64,000 nt of DNA. Origin: Pelobates cultripes (taxonomy: Eukaryota; Chordata; Amphibia; Anura; Pelobatidae). The stretch covers positions 276,562,152 through 276,626,151 of the forward strand of contig OW240913.1 of NCBI GenBank assembly GCA_933207985.1, in the 5' to 3' direction. The number at the start of each line of letters is the position of its first letter. Positions within the stretch are counted from its first letter, which is position 1. Positions 54,240 to 64,000 of the stretch are shown in pieces. The notes beneath the pieces are model-generated. The model was given only the letters and a program-made list of their open reading frames with translations, made no database searches and had not been told where the DNA came from. The translations under genes and the position numbers were made by a program.

Positions 54240-54990
54240 AGGAGGTACCCAAAGGGGAGGGAGAAATGAGCATCTGGGGGGAGAGAGAAGGAAGGAGAGA
54301 CCACCTGGGGAGGGGGGAAGAGAGAGACCACCTGGGGGGGGAGGAGAGACCACCTTGGGAGGGAAGGAGAGACCACCTGGAGATGGGGGAGAGAGGGACC
54401 ACCTGGGAGGGGGAGAGAGGAAAGGACAGACCACCTGGGGGTGAGAGAGAGTAGGAGAGACCACCTGGGGAGGGGGGGAGAAAGGGAAAGAAACAACACC
54501 TTGTGAGGGGGATGGTGAGGAGGGAGAAGGAAGGAGAGAGAACCTGGGGAGGTAAGGGGAGGAGGGGAGAGAAGGAAGGAAAGACCACCTGGTAAGCGGG
54601 GTGGGGAGAGAGGGAAAGAGAGACAACCTGGGGAGGGGGGAGAGAGGAAAGACCACCAGGGAAGGAGGGGGAAGGAGAGAACACCTGGGGAGGGTGGGGG
54701 AGAGGAGAAACCACCAAGGGGGGAGAGGGGAGACCACTAATGGGGTGGGGGAGAGGGGAGACCACTAATGGGGTGGGGGAGAGGAGAGACCACTAAGAGA
54801 CAGGGGAGGAGAGGAGAGACCACTAAGAGATAGGAGAGGAGAGACCACTAAGGGACAGGAGGGAGAGCTCTAAGGGACAGGAGGGAGAGCTCTAAAGGAC
54901 AGGGGATGGAAGAGAGCACTGAGTGACAGGGGGAGCACCAAATGATGGGAGGAAGGAGAGAGTACTAAGAGACAAGAAGGGAGAGCTCTA
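54240..54990 (+). repeat. Purine-rich minisatellite (GA tract)
   Basis: About 750 bp of irregular units of 30-45 bp on the theme gagagaccacctggggaggg, later gagagaccactaagagacag. The plus strand is strongly purine-rich. Pro/Ser-rich ORFs on the minus strand are by-products. Confidence 0.9.
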
Positions 54991-54999
54991 AGGGGCAGG

Positions 55000-55160
55000 A
55001 GGGGATCCCTTACACATACAAACACAGATTCACACAATGCATCCCTTACACACACAATACATCCCTTACACACAAACACACACTGCTTTCCATCCTTTAC
55101 ACAAAAACACACTGCATCGCCTACACAATCTGGTATCTATATACACTACATTCCATAAGC
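55000..55160 (+). repeat. CA-rich repeats near the right end of the hAT-like element
   Basis: Units of the form acacacaatgcatcccttac repeat with variation. Confidence 0.8.
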
Positions 55161-55590
55161 ACACACATTAGATCATCTATGGGTGGGCCTTATGGGCATA
55201 CTCATGGTCAGGCTGGGGGGGCGCAGACCTTGAGCTGTGTAAGGGACCCCCAAAAATGGACCTGCAAAAATCCTTGCACCGGCCCTTAAGGGGACTAAAA
55301 ACCTTGGTGGACTCCAACCTTGGTGGACTCTAACCTTGAAAAAGCGAGGGAATGTGGTGTCATCAGAAGAGGAGACAATGAGTAAATGTTTGGAGAGATA
55401 GAATGAGAACCACGAGACAACAGTATCACAGAGGCCGAGGGATTGAAAAGTTTGAAGAAGTAGTACATTATCACCAGTGTCAAAGACAGCATACAGCATA
55501 GGGTCAAGAAGAATTAGTATAGGGTAGTGGACTTTGCGTTTAGCCATGATTAGATTAGATTAGTTTGTTACTTTAAATAGACACCATAGC

Positions 55591-57023
55591 TGTTGGTGGT
55601 GGTAGCAGTGGAGAAGGTAAGCTGGTGTCAGACTGTAATAACTGTGCAGAATCAGACAGCACCTGTGGTCCTGCTGTCTGTCCTAGTATCTTTTTGCTCT
55701 TCATCTTCCTTCAGTAATACAGACTTGTGGTTTTGTTACAGATATTGCTTCATACCAGCACTAGTGAGATGTCCCTTCAATTTGACTTTCAGGCAGACAT
55801 TCAGAGTGATCCTAAACCTTGCTTTATCGGAATGTATTTGTCTCAATCATTTGCCTTGAGTTTGCTGATGATACAGGTCGATTTGCATTGGTGGCAGTGG
55901 AAGCTCTTGTAACACAGGCCTTGGTTGATAAATGCTAATGGAAATGTTCATGATGCTCGTATATGTGATGTTAATGCTATTAGTGATGCTGGTGGTAGTT
56001 GTAGTGATGGCAACTTCTACAGAGGGTGAGCTAGTTGTGTCAATTGCTGGAGGTGTAGCAGATTCCTCAGTTGTCTCCACTGGATGAGATGATTCTACAG
56101 TAGGTACAGGTGCACTTGGATATGGTGGACAAGATGCAGAAGGCGAGGTGCACACTAACTGCCAAAGAAAATATTGGACTTCTTCCTGTCCTCTCTACAG
56201 TCTCCTCTTATAAATTCTCATCATACTCATAGTTGAATACCTCCTTTCCATGAGAAAAAAATGCAGTGTCTGCAGTTTTGCAAAAACAGAATTCTCATTA
56301 CCAGATTCATCACATTGAGGTGATAAAGAGCCGCTCTGATGACCCCCACAAAGTACATTAGGTTGCCCTTCTCTTTAGATGCTTCTTGCATGGTCTGTAA
56401 GGAAAGTATAACGTATGAACTAGCTGTGGTGAAAGGAACTGCAGCAGCACAAGTTGTTGTAAAGTGAAAATGATGCAAAAAAACATATTCCCTCCTTGGT
56501 GTTGAATCAGATGTAATAAACATGCCACTTATCCCACTATCCTGAGGTTGAATACTACTAACAGTGGTAGTAGAATTAGTGGTGGTGGTAGAGGCAATGG
56601 TATGGCATCACTGCTGATGGTGTATTGGGAATCAGGATCCCTTCCATTGCCATTGCCCTAACTCAATTTTGTATGGGATTAGCACTTAACATTGATAATG
56701 GTGGGTTTGTTCTTCTTATTACAATAGATTAGGTATACAATTGATTGTGTATTGTGTAAGCTAACACAAGTTTATTGAGGAAACAAAGGTGTTTATGTTG
56801 CAAAATCGGTTGGTTCATGGTGGATTTACTACTGTAATGTTATTGTGTTTGAAATGTTTCAATAAACTGCACAGTAGTTGCAAACACTGGACAGAATAGC
56901 CTCAGAAAATATATATATGACTATCTCCAAACATTTAACGAAAAAAACAAAACAAAACCTGTATATTGGTACCTTAGTCTCACACTACGTTCAATTACAC
57001 TATTGTAATAGTCTATCTCTCAC
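55591..57023. other. Mostly unassigned sequence; two minus-strand open frames
   Basis: Frames 56523-56227 and 56155-55847 on the minus strand are open. The first spans a possible 3' splice site, a pyrimidine-rich tract ending ttccttacag (minus strand, near 56396), followed by codons for TMQEASKEKGNLMYFVG. The second is Pro/Ser/Thr-rich. No family was recognised and there is no other evidence for a gene. Confidence 0.25.
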
Positions 57024-57620
57024 TTAAAGGGACACTATAGTCACCAGAACAACTGCAGCTTAATGCATTTGTTGTGGTGAGTAGAATCATTACCTTCAGG
57101 CTTTTTGCTGTAAACACTGTCTTTTCAGAGAAAATGCAGTGTTTACATTACAGCCTAGTGATAACTTCACTGGCCACTCATTAGATGGCTGTTAGAGATC
57201 CTTTCTGGGTCATGGCTGCCTAATATGCATCCAAACATTCAGTATCTCCTCCCTCTGCATGCAGACACTGAACTTTCCTCATAGAGATTCATTGATTCAA
57301 TTCATCACTATGAGGAGATGCTGATAAATCAGGGCTGTGTTTGAATCATGCTGGCTCTGCCCCTGATCTGCCTCTTTGTCAGTCTCAGCCAATCCTATGG
57401 GGAAGCACTGTAATTGGATCAGGCTACCACTTCTCATGATGTCAGCAGACTGCTTGTTTTTTTTTTAGGCAAACAGCATGTAGATCTGCAGCTTCAGGCT
57501 TGAATACAGTAAGATTTTGCCATTTTTATGGAGGCATGAGGGGCCCAGGGGGGCTAGATGGTGGTTTTAACACTATAGGGTCAGGAATACGTGTTCCTGA
57601 CTCATATAGTGATCCTTTAA
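57024..57620. mobile_element. T2/Kolobok-like MITE
   Basis: It has TTAA at 57024-57027 and 57617-57620, starts TTAAAGGGACACTATAGTCACC and ends CATATAGTGATCCTTTAA. The interior is near-identical to 13548-14085, apart from a T run at 57459-57468 and the full right terminus. Confidence 0.9.
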
Positions 57621-58586
57621 AGTTGTTTCAATTACTCCTAGCAGTAGCTATTTAGCTAGATACAGCAGTAAGCTAAGTCTAGTTGCACATTAAAATCAAT
57701 GACTTAGGCAGGAACAGCACGGGCAAAATGCACAGTATTACTGTTAGTCTGTCTCCCTCAATAGCTGTAGTTAATTTATCTGGAAAAATCTTTCTTGGAA
57801 AAAAAGATTGTTTTACTGCTCCTCCTTTTCCCCCCTCTGTTGTTCATATGTCCCTTGTAATGTGAAAAAACAAATCAACAATTACTGTCTGTGTTCTAAC
57901 CATCACCTCTTCTCTATTTCAGCCTCCTTTCTTTCCTGGTGCCAAGAAGATTTGCTCTTGAAAATCAAAAACTGTAACAAACATTTTCAGGCTTTGTGAG
58001 TTAGTTGCTCCAAGATTCAGGCACGTGGCAGCTAGGAAATATTCATGTCAGCCAATAACCAGATAGATTCATATCAGCAGAAAAGCGAACAGTCTGCTCT
58101 TTGTTTCTTGCAATGATGCTGAAGCAAGATATTGTATGGTTTTATTTTAGGATGTTACTGGTGCTAAATAGTAACTAACTAAAATCTACAATAAAATGCA
58201 GGGTAACTATTAAATGCATTTAAACATCTAAATTGAGTAAGACTTTGAGTGTATGTTACAAAGTGCATCTATCCTTGCAGTCACAATTATAACAGTACAT
58301 ATATAAACTTGTTCTTAATGGGCTTTCCATTTGATGAGGAAACAATATAATGCTGTATTGTGATTGTTAGGATTGTGGCATTCTTACCTCTAAACATTTT
58401 GAGGGAATGAAGTTTGTAAATTTAGCTTGAACACTTTTTTTTAATATCTCAAAATATCTCAATAACGTTTTCTGTACATAGTTTTTCTTTTTTCTTTTCT
58501 GTTATACTAACATAATTTGTCCATTTTAGTCCTTTTCTCTCTTTGGGAAGGAAGGAAAGGAATTAATGATTATTGATTTGACTTGG
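57621..58586. other. Intergenic, no feature recognised
   Basis: No supported gene, RNA or repeat boundary. Confidence 0.5.
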
Positions 58587-58876
58587 TTAAAGGGACACTC
58601 CAGGCACTGATAAAATTATAATACATTTGATAGACTTTGGCCTCATTAATATGCTATATTTTTGCATGCTCAAAACTTCATTTGATATGGAAGTCTTTTT
58701 CTGGAGTGAGGGGTGTGGTTAAAGAGGCAGACTTACGGTGCTTCATTCTGCAAAACATTTATATTTTTTTATGCAAAAACTATAAAGATTTGAACACACA
58801 AAAAATTACAACATATTAATGAGGGCAAAGTCTATCAAATGCATCAAAGTTGTATTGGTCCAGAGTGCCCCTTTAA
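58587..58876. mobile_element. T2/Kolobok-like MITE with long inverted repeats
   Basis: TTAA at 58587-58590 and 58873-58876. The ends are TTAAAGGGACACTCCAGGC and CAGAGTGCCCCTTTAA. The inner arms atttgatagactttggcctc and gggcaaagtctatcaaatgc also pair, so the whole 290 bp can fold on itself. Confidence 0.9.
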
Positions 58877-58986
58877 GCCCTGATGCACAAATACAGGGGA
58901 GCAGTGTTAGTTATCTTAACAGAGATATCTCTCTTTGTTAATGTCTGCAATCACCAGAATTTCCCCAATTCGCCTAGAGTCTAGAC

Positions 58987-59159
58987 CAGTGGTTCCAAAA
59001 CCAGTCCTCAAAACACTGCTACCAGTCCAAGATTTAGGGATAACCCATTTGTGTCTAAGGTGTTTGTTTTTCTTTTCTCAAAACACCTTAGACATAACTG
59101 GATAATTCTTAAATCCTGGACTGGTAGGGGTGACTTGAAGACTTGTTTGGGAACCACTG
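58987..59159. mobile_element. hAT-type hairpin MITE
   Basis: The ends CAGTGGTTCC and GGAACCACTG are of the hAT form YARNG. The flanks gtctagac (58979-58986) and ctctagag (59160-59167) agree at 6 of 8 positions. Long arms (agtccaagatttagggataa against attcttaaatcctggact, and caccttagaca) make a near-complete foldback of 173 bp. Confidence 0.85.
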
Positions 59160-60706
59160 CTCTAGAGTTTCAACAGTTGTATACATAAGGCTGGCTTCTC
59201 TTCACATAGTTATGGTTAATTCTGCTTACCTGATACAATTACTCTGAAGTCTATTGGAAAATTGTATTTACTAAGCAGAATAAACCCTTATTCAATAAAG
59301 AGAACACACTGCATATCCTGTACTATTAAAATAACCACATAGTTAGAACATCTGTTATTACAAAGTTCTAATATTTTAAACATTGCTTGGCAAAACTGAA
59401 AAAGTAACAAAAAGAGAATATAAAACATAAACAAATGTGACTAATATTGCATATATGATTATCTAACTTTTTGTTTTGTGCATGATTTCCTTTGTAGTTC
59501 AGAAATAGCTACCCACTTACCGACAGCTGGCCATAGAGTATGTGATGCAGATGATCAAACATATTTCAACAAGTTTGAAATTCATACAATGCTTTACTAA
59601 TCCTGAAATCTGTTTCACAAACTATGTTTTAAATAGTAGAAGTATAAGGAAAATGGGTCAATTGATGTCAAAACCAAATTTAAAAAAAATGTTTTTTTGC
59701 ACTTACTTCTCTGTCTAGTCTTATTTTCTTCACTTTCCTAAAAACTTGATTTTGTTCTGCTACTCTGACTAAATTATTCGCAAACGAAACACAGAATATT
59801 CAGTCAGTGGCATAAATAACACTTTGGTTAGTTTCAATTCTTTTCTTTGACAGCTATCACCTCGATTTAACAGAATCTTCAAATGGCAAGAGACATTTTT
59901 CATAAATGGATATAGGATATATTATTGCGAAATTGAATTTGCAGTGTGACTGAGATATTCATTCCCAGATGAAATTGTTGGTCCAAACCTAACATATTAG
60001 AGTGAACCTGTCATTCACAAATAATGTGGATGACAAGTTCATCTTTAAGTAGGTATGTATTTAACTATACTTTTTTTATTTATTTTTTAAATGATCAGCA
60101 AATGTATATGTTATGAACTATACTTGCCTAAAGATTGCTTCCACCTGTAACATAATAGTAAATAATGGATGGGGAGGTGGCTCATATATTCCTTGCTTCC
60201 AAATACTGTGTGTTACTTCATGATTGTAAGAGCAAGAGTGGCTATGTAATTTACATATTTTACATTCATTTATGCAACCTTCACAGAGATATTAAAGTGA
60301 CTAAATGTTTTAGAAATTATATGGTACCCAGTAGCTTGCAACATTTCAAGGGTATTTTACGAGTCAAAAGTAAGACAATATACACCCCAAACAACAACCT
60401 TGGCACTTCAGACAATATCACCTTCTAACGTTTTGCACATCCATGCCTCTACTTAGATTCAATAATTCTCCTTTAAACTTCACTACTTAAATGAATGACC
60501 TATAATTCCAAAGACACGAGGGGACCACACAGCCAAAAAAAACATGCAGAATTATATACACACAGACACTCAAAAAACACTCTTATAATGATACTCATAC
60601 AGACACACTCATGTAAAGTAATGATTAATGGCTAGGGGGCAGCCACTATATTTGGTTTTTATTTACAGTTCAAGTGAGCTAAAGAGGGAAGAAATGTCAT
60701 AACTAT
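59160..60706. other. Intergenic, no feature recognised
   Basis: AT-rich sequence with no recognisable coding, repeat or RNA feature. Confidence 0.5.
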
Positions 60707-62921
60707 ACAACCACTTAAGGACTGAGCCAGTTGTAAACGATCAAAACAAAACGTGAACAAAAACTGGAATTTGTGCTATATGTCTGTTCAACCATAAATC
60801 ATTTCATTTTAAGTGCACCCACACATATTACATATAATTTTGTTCAGGAGAAACAGGGCTTTCAGTTCACATCAACGATTCATATATGAAACATAATTCA
60901 TTATGGATAAAATCTAAAATAATTGTGAGAAATTAAGATGTTTTAAAAAACGTTTTATTTCTGAGTTGCATTTTAACTGTAAATGTCATAATATTGTTAG
61001 CTTTTACTGCAATAAAATGCACTTATTTGTATTCAGCGAAAGTCTCATGGGTACAACAGTATCCTCCATGTAAAGGTTTTATGGTGTTTTGGAAAGTTAC
61101 AGGGTCACATATAGTGTGTTTCATTTTTCAGTTTATACACATTGAAATTTGCCAAACTGATTATGTTGCCTTTGAGACTGTATCATAGCCCAGGAATGAG
61201 AATTACCCTCACGATGGCATACCATTTGCAAAAGTAGACAACCCAGGGTATTCAATTTGGGGCATGTCCATTTTTTTTTAGTAGCCACTTAGTCACAAAT
61301 ACTGGCCAAAGTTGGCATTTATATTTGTTTGTGTGTGAAAGATGCAAAAAAACAATTATGAATGCTAATTTTGGCCAGTGTTTGTAACTAAGTGGGTGCT
61401 AAAAAAGACTGAACATACCCAATTTGCAATACACTGGGTGTCTTCTTTTGCAAATGGCATGCCATCATGAGGGTAATTCTCATTCCTGGGCTACCATACA
61501 CATACGAAGGCAACATAACCAATCTGGAAAATTTAAATGTGAAAAATCGGAAAAACAAGCCTTATATTCGACGATAAAAACCAACAAATTAGAATGGCGC
61601 AAAATATTTACAAAAACAAGTGTAATTACCTAAGGCAAGCCTTATATTTGACCATGTAACTTTAAAAAACACTCTAAAACTTGTACATGGGTGGTACTGT
61701 TATACTCGGGAGACTTCGCTGAACATAAATATTAGTGTTTAAAAACAGTAAAACGTATTACAACAATGATATCAGTGAAAGTGCTGTTTGTGTGTAAAAA
61801 AAATGCAAACAAAACTCCACTTTCACTGACAATATCATCATTGTGATACGTTTTACTGTTTTGAAACACTAATATCTGTATTCAGCGAAGTCTCCAGAGT
61901 AAAACAGTACCCCCCATGTACAGGTTTTAAAGTGCCTTGGAAAGTTACAGGGTTAAACATAGTGCAAGCAAATTAAATTCTCTGGACTTTCGGCCTGGGT
62001 TCTCAGGCATGTCCCTCAAATTGCAATCAATAAAATTACTTAATTATGTAATAATATTACATAAATATGCACATAGAATTTAAATATATATACATATTTA
62101 TATATTTGAAGTCTATGTGTATATTTATGAAATTATTTATGTAATTATGTATATGGACATATATATATATTTCATATTATTTTTATTTTTATACATAGAT
62201 ATATATATATATAATTTCATTCTAAGTGTATTTTGATATAAATATATATATGTTAATATCAAAATATTGTTAGAATACAATTACATATATATATAATTTT
62301 TTCTAAATTGTTAAAAATAATTTTTACATTTTTTAATTTATTTTTATATACGTATTATTTATATTTTATGATAATATATATATATACTATATATAGTTAT
62401 TATATATATTGTATATATACGTGTGTAATTTAATTATAAGTGTATTTTTATATTAATATATGTATATATAGATATAAAAATACACTTAGTATGAAATTAT
62501 ATATATAATATATATACATATATTATAATATTATATATAGATATAATACATGTATATATATATATATATACACATATATTATTTTTTTTTACACAGATTT
62601 AATTATTTTTTTACTTTATTTTAGGATTTTTCACTTGCAGGGAGACTGCCTGTCAGCACAGACAGTCCCTCTGCAGGCAGATACACAGACACCTATTGCT
62701 GTCATGTGATCGAGCGATCACGTGACTGCCGGGTCCTGATCTGCCACGGGGAGACTGCCTGGGCAGACAGGCAGTCCTCCTGGACCGGGAGGAGTGCTGA
62801 TCGCTGCCGGGGGACCGACGGCGATCAGGTAAGTACCCCAAGACGTTATGATGGTTCATCAGTCCTCAAGGGGATGTTTACAATGACGGTCCTGAACTGT
62901 CATCGGTCGTCAATGGGTTAA
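60707..62921. mobile_element. Large AT-rich non-autonomous DNA transposon, copy C
   Basis: The start acaaccacttaaggactgag is a diverged form of the copy B start. The end is tcggtcgtcaatgggttaa. It shares the inverted internal pairs (tagtagccacttagtcacaa and tgtttgtaactaagtgggtgc), the cccccatgtacagg block, the TA-rich core and the gacggcgatcaggtaag end block with copy B. Around 60800-60815 it shows the uninterrupted form of the site where copy A carries its MITE. Confidence 0.8.
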
Positions 62922-62966
62922 TATGTTTGTAAGTATTATAATTAATACAGTTGTAATCAAAATGAT

Positions 62967-63126
62967 TTGTCTTGTTGGAAGATACAAAGACGTCCAAGTT
63001 TCAGCTTCCTCACAAACATGACATTTTCTCTTAGTATTTCCTGATTATTGAATGAATCCATCTTGCCTTACACACACTGCAGGTTTCCAGTGCCAGAGGT
63101 TGCAAAAATGCCCCAGAGCATCACAA
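62967..63126 (-). pseudogene. Tc1-like transposase fragment (DDE domain)
   Basis: The minus strand reads VMLWGIFATSGTGNLQCV, a TAA stop, GKMDSFNNQEILRENVM, then VRKLKLGRLCIFQQD. This matches the region between the first and second catalytic Asp of vertebrate Tc1-type transposases, where FQQD holds the second Asp. One codon is deleted after ENVM. About 53 codons remain; both ends and TIRs are missing. Confidence 0.85.
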
Positions 63127-63372
63127 AGTTTTCTTTAAAATATAGTTCATTCTTCTTTTACCAGACAACCTCTGATCTAAATTCCAGTTGTGTTAATTTA
63201 TATGATTTAGAGCATATTGAAGCCGACTTTTCTTGTGCTTTTGAGTCAGTAATGGTGTGCGTATTGGAGTTCTGGCTTAGAAACCTTTTGCGTTTAGTAC
63301 ATGCCTTGCTGTGCTCACTGAAACCTCAGTGCCTGTTGTCACCAAGTCTTGCTGCAGGTCTTTTGCAATCAC
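63127..63372. other. Intergenic, no feature recognised
   Basis: It overlaps a plus-strand open frame (63048-63389) whose start lies over the Tc1 fragment. It is not supported as a gene. Confidence 0.5.
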
Positions 63373-63929
63373 GTAAAAGAACACTATAGTCACCTAAACA
63401 ACTTTAGCTTTATGAAGCAGTTTTAGTGTATAGATCACGATTCTCAGGTATCACTGCTCAATTCACTGCCATTTAGGAGTTAAATCACTTTTTCTGTTTT
63501 TCTGTTCTGTCCTCCCCTGACTCTGATTGACACAGCCTGCATGAAAAAAAAAAAAAAAAAAACTGGTTTCACTTTCAATCAGATGTAATTCACCTTAAAT
63601 TGTATTTTGTTCTCTGTAAATTGAACTTCAATTACATACAGGAGGCTCTTGCAGGGTCTAGCCAGCTATTAACATAGCAGGGGATAAGAAAATCTAAATT
63701 AAACAGAACTTGCAGTGGAGGAAGGATAAACTTTAGATGACTCTTTACAGGAAGTGTTTAGGAAGGCTATGCATGTGACATGCAGGGAGGTGTGACCAGG
63801 GTTCATAAATAAAGTGATTTAACTCCTAAATGGCAGAGAATGGAGCAGTGAGACTGCAGGGACATGATCTATACAACAAAACTGCTTCATTTAGCTAAAG
63901 TTCTTGTGGTGACTATAGTGTCCCTTTAA
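63373..63929. mobile_element. T2/Kolobok-like MITE with long inverted repeats
   Basis: It starts GTAAAAGAACACTATAGTCACC (first TTAA decayed) and ends GTGACTATAGTGTCCCTTTAA (TTAA at 63926-63929). Inner arms pair over about 120 bp: atgaagcagttttagtgtat against aactgcttcat, and gccatttaggagttaaatca against gatttaactcctaaatggc. An A run of about 18 lies at 63544. Confidence 0.88.
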
Positions 63930-64000
63930 GGGTTCTTCACAATGTGCCTTCTCAGAAATCTGGTTGCAGCCATTGATAACTTCCCTTTTCTGTCAAGTGC

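Larger units (their letters stand above)
52944..55287. mobile_element. Non-autonomous transposon with 8-bp duplication AAGGGGAC (hAT-like)
   Basis: The ends AAGGGCC (52944) and GGCCCTT (to 55287) are flanked by AAGGGGAC at 52936-52943 and 55288-55295. Joining the flanks restores the L2 palm frame on the minus strand. It carries no transposase. The interior has an inverted repeat, a solo LTR and a purine-rich minisatellite. The 8-bp duplication favours hAT, but the end sequence is not a clear YARNG. Confidence 0.85.
52118..55590 (-). mobile_element. L2-like LINE, antisense, split by a hAT-like element
   Basis: A second L2 begins at 52118 (3' coding side). Recognisable coding: HFQSVTTFCLFHLKNIACVC near 52430, then [18 protein letters not shown] and [12 protein letters not shown] (motif C altered) near 52850. 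After the insert come SFQSLGLCDTVVSWFSFYLS-like sequence and the upstream palm. 52510-52710 is not clearly L2. The insert 52944-55287 splits the GPLLFSLY region of the palm. Confidence 0.8.

Noticed and set aside
54225..54765. Pro/Ser-rich minus-strand ORFs
   Set aside because: They overlap in three frames over a purine-rich tandem repeat, as expected for a low-complexity tract.
63048..63389. 113-codon plus-strand ORF
   Set aside because: Its start overlaps the Tc1 transposase fragment on the opposite strand and its end enters a MITE.

Overview
This window looks like repeat-rich vertebrate chromosomal DNA, most likely from a frog or toad. The evidence is the transposon mix: MITEs ending TTAAAGG next to TTAA sites (T2/Kolobok-like, described in Xenopus), L2- and CR1-type LINEs with ATT-repeat tails, a Ngaro-type tyrosine-recombinase retrotransposon with an SGNH hydrolase frame, Penelope-like elements, a Gmr1-type Ty3 element and several long solo LTRs. 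No host protein-coding gene, rRNA or tRNA could be supported. Every long ORF with a recognisable domain belongs to a mobile element.

Layout. 1-3146: AT-rich non-autonomous transposon (copy A of a family seen three times), interrupted by a TTAA MITE that itself holds an antisense L2 LINE. 3147-6366: Penelope-like element with inverted terminal repeats of about 610 bp, then a related palindrome between two (AT)n tracts. 6367-8829: mostly featureless, with one old LTR remnant. 8830-12480: decayed Ngaro element. 12740-16686: CA-rich repeats, MITEs and copy B. 16735-19430: L1-like ORF2 remnant split by a solo LTR. 19483-23923: antisense chromodomain Ty3/gypsy wreck with L1 and Penelope pieces inside. 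24301-26113: featureless. 26114-31738: nearly complete Gmr1 element (integrase before reverse transcriptase) whose gag holds a MITE.

32085-48308 is the most complex structure. It is a hAT-type element with a perfect 8-bp target duplication, an internal minisatellite of about 102 bp, and at least four later insertions: a CR1 LINE end, a full-length 6.2-kb L1, a solo LTR and a Penelope-like element. 48885-55590 is a chain of antisense L2 LINEs. One is split by a solo LTR. The other is split by an 8-bp-TSD transposon that itself holds a solo LTR, giving three levels of nesting. 55591-64000 has MITEs, a hAT-type hairpin MITE, copy C of the large AT-rich family, a Tc1-like transposase scrap and long plain stretches.

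Functionally this is a record of successive insertions. Many host elements can be rejoined on paper across their inserts (L2 reading frame at 52943/55296, L1 frame at 18127/19306, gag frame at 27250/27752, a palindrome at 53281/54208). The relative order of insertion can therefore be read directly from the sequence. Most coding frames are broken. The L1 ORF1 and the Gmr1 integrase-RT frame are the best preserved. Coordinates of target duplications, LTR ends and MITE ends were read base by base; boundaries of old remnants are approximate.
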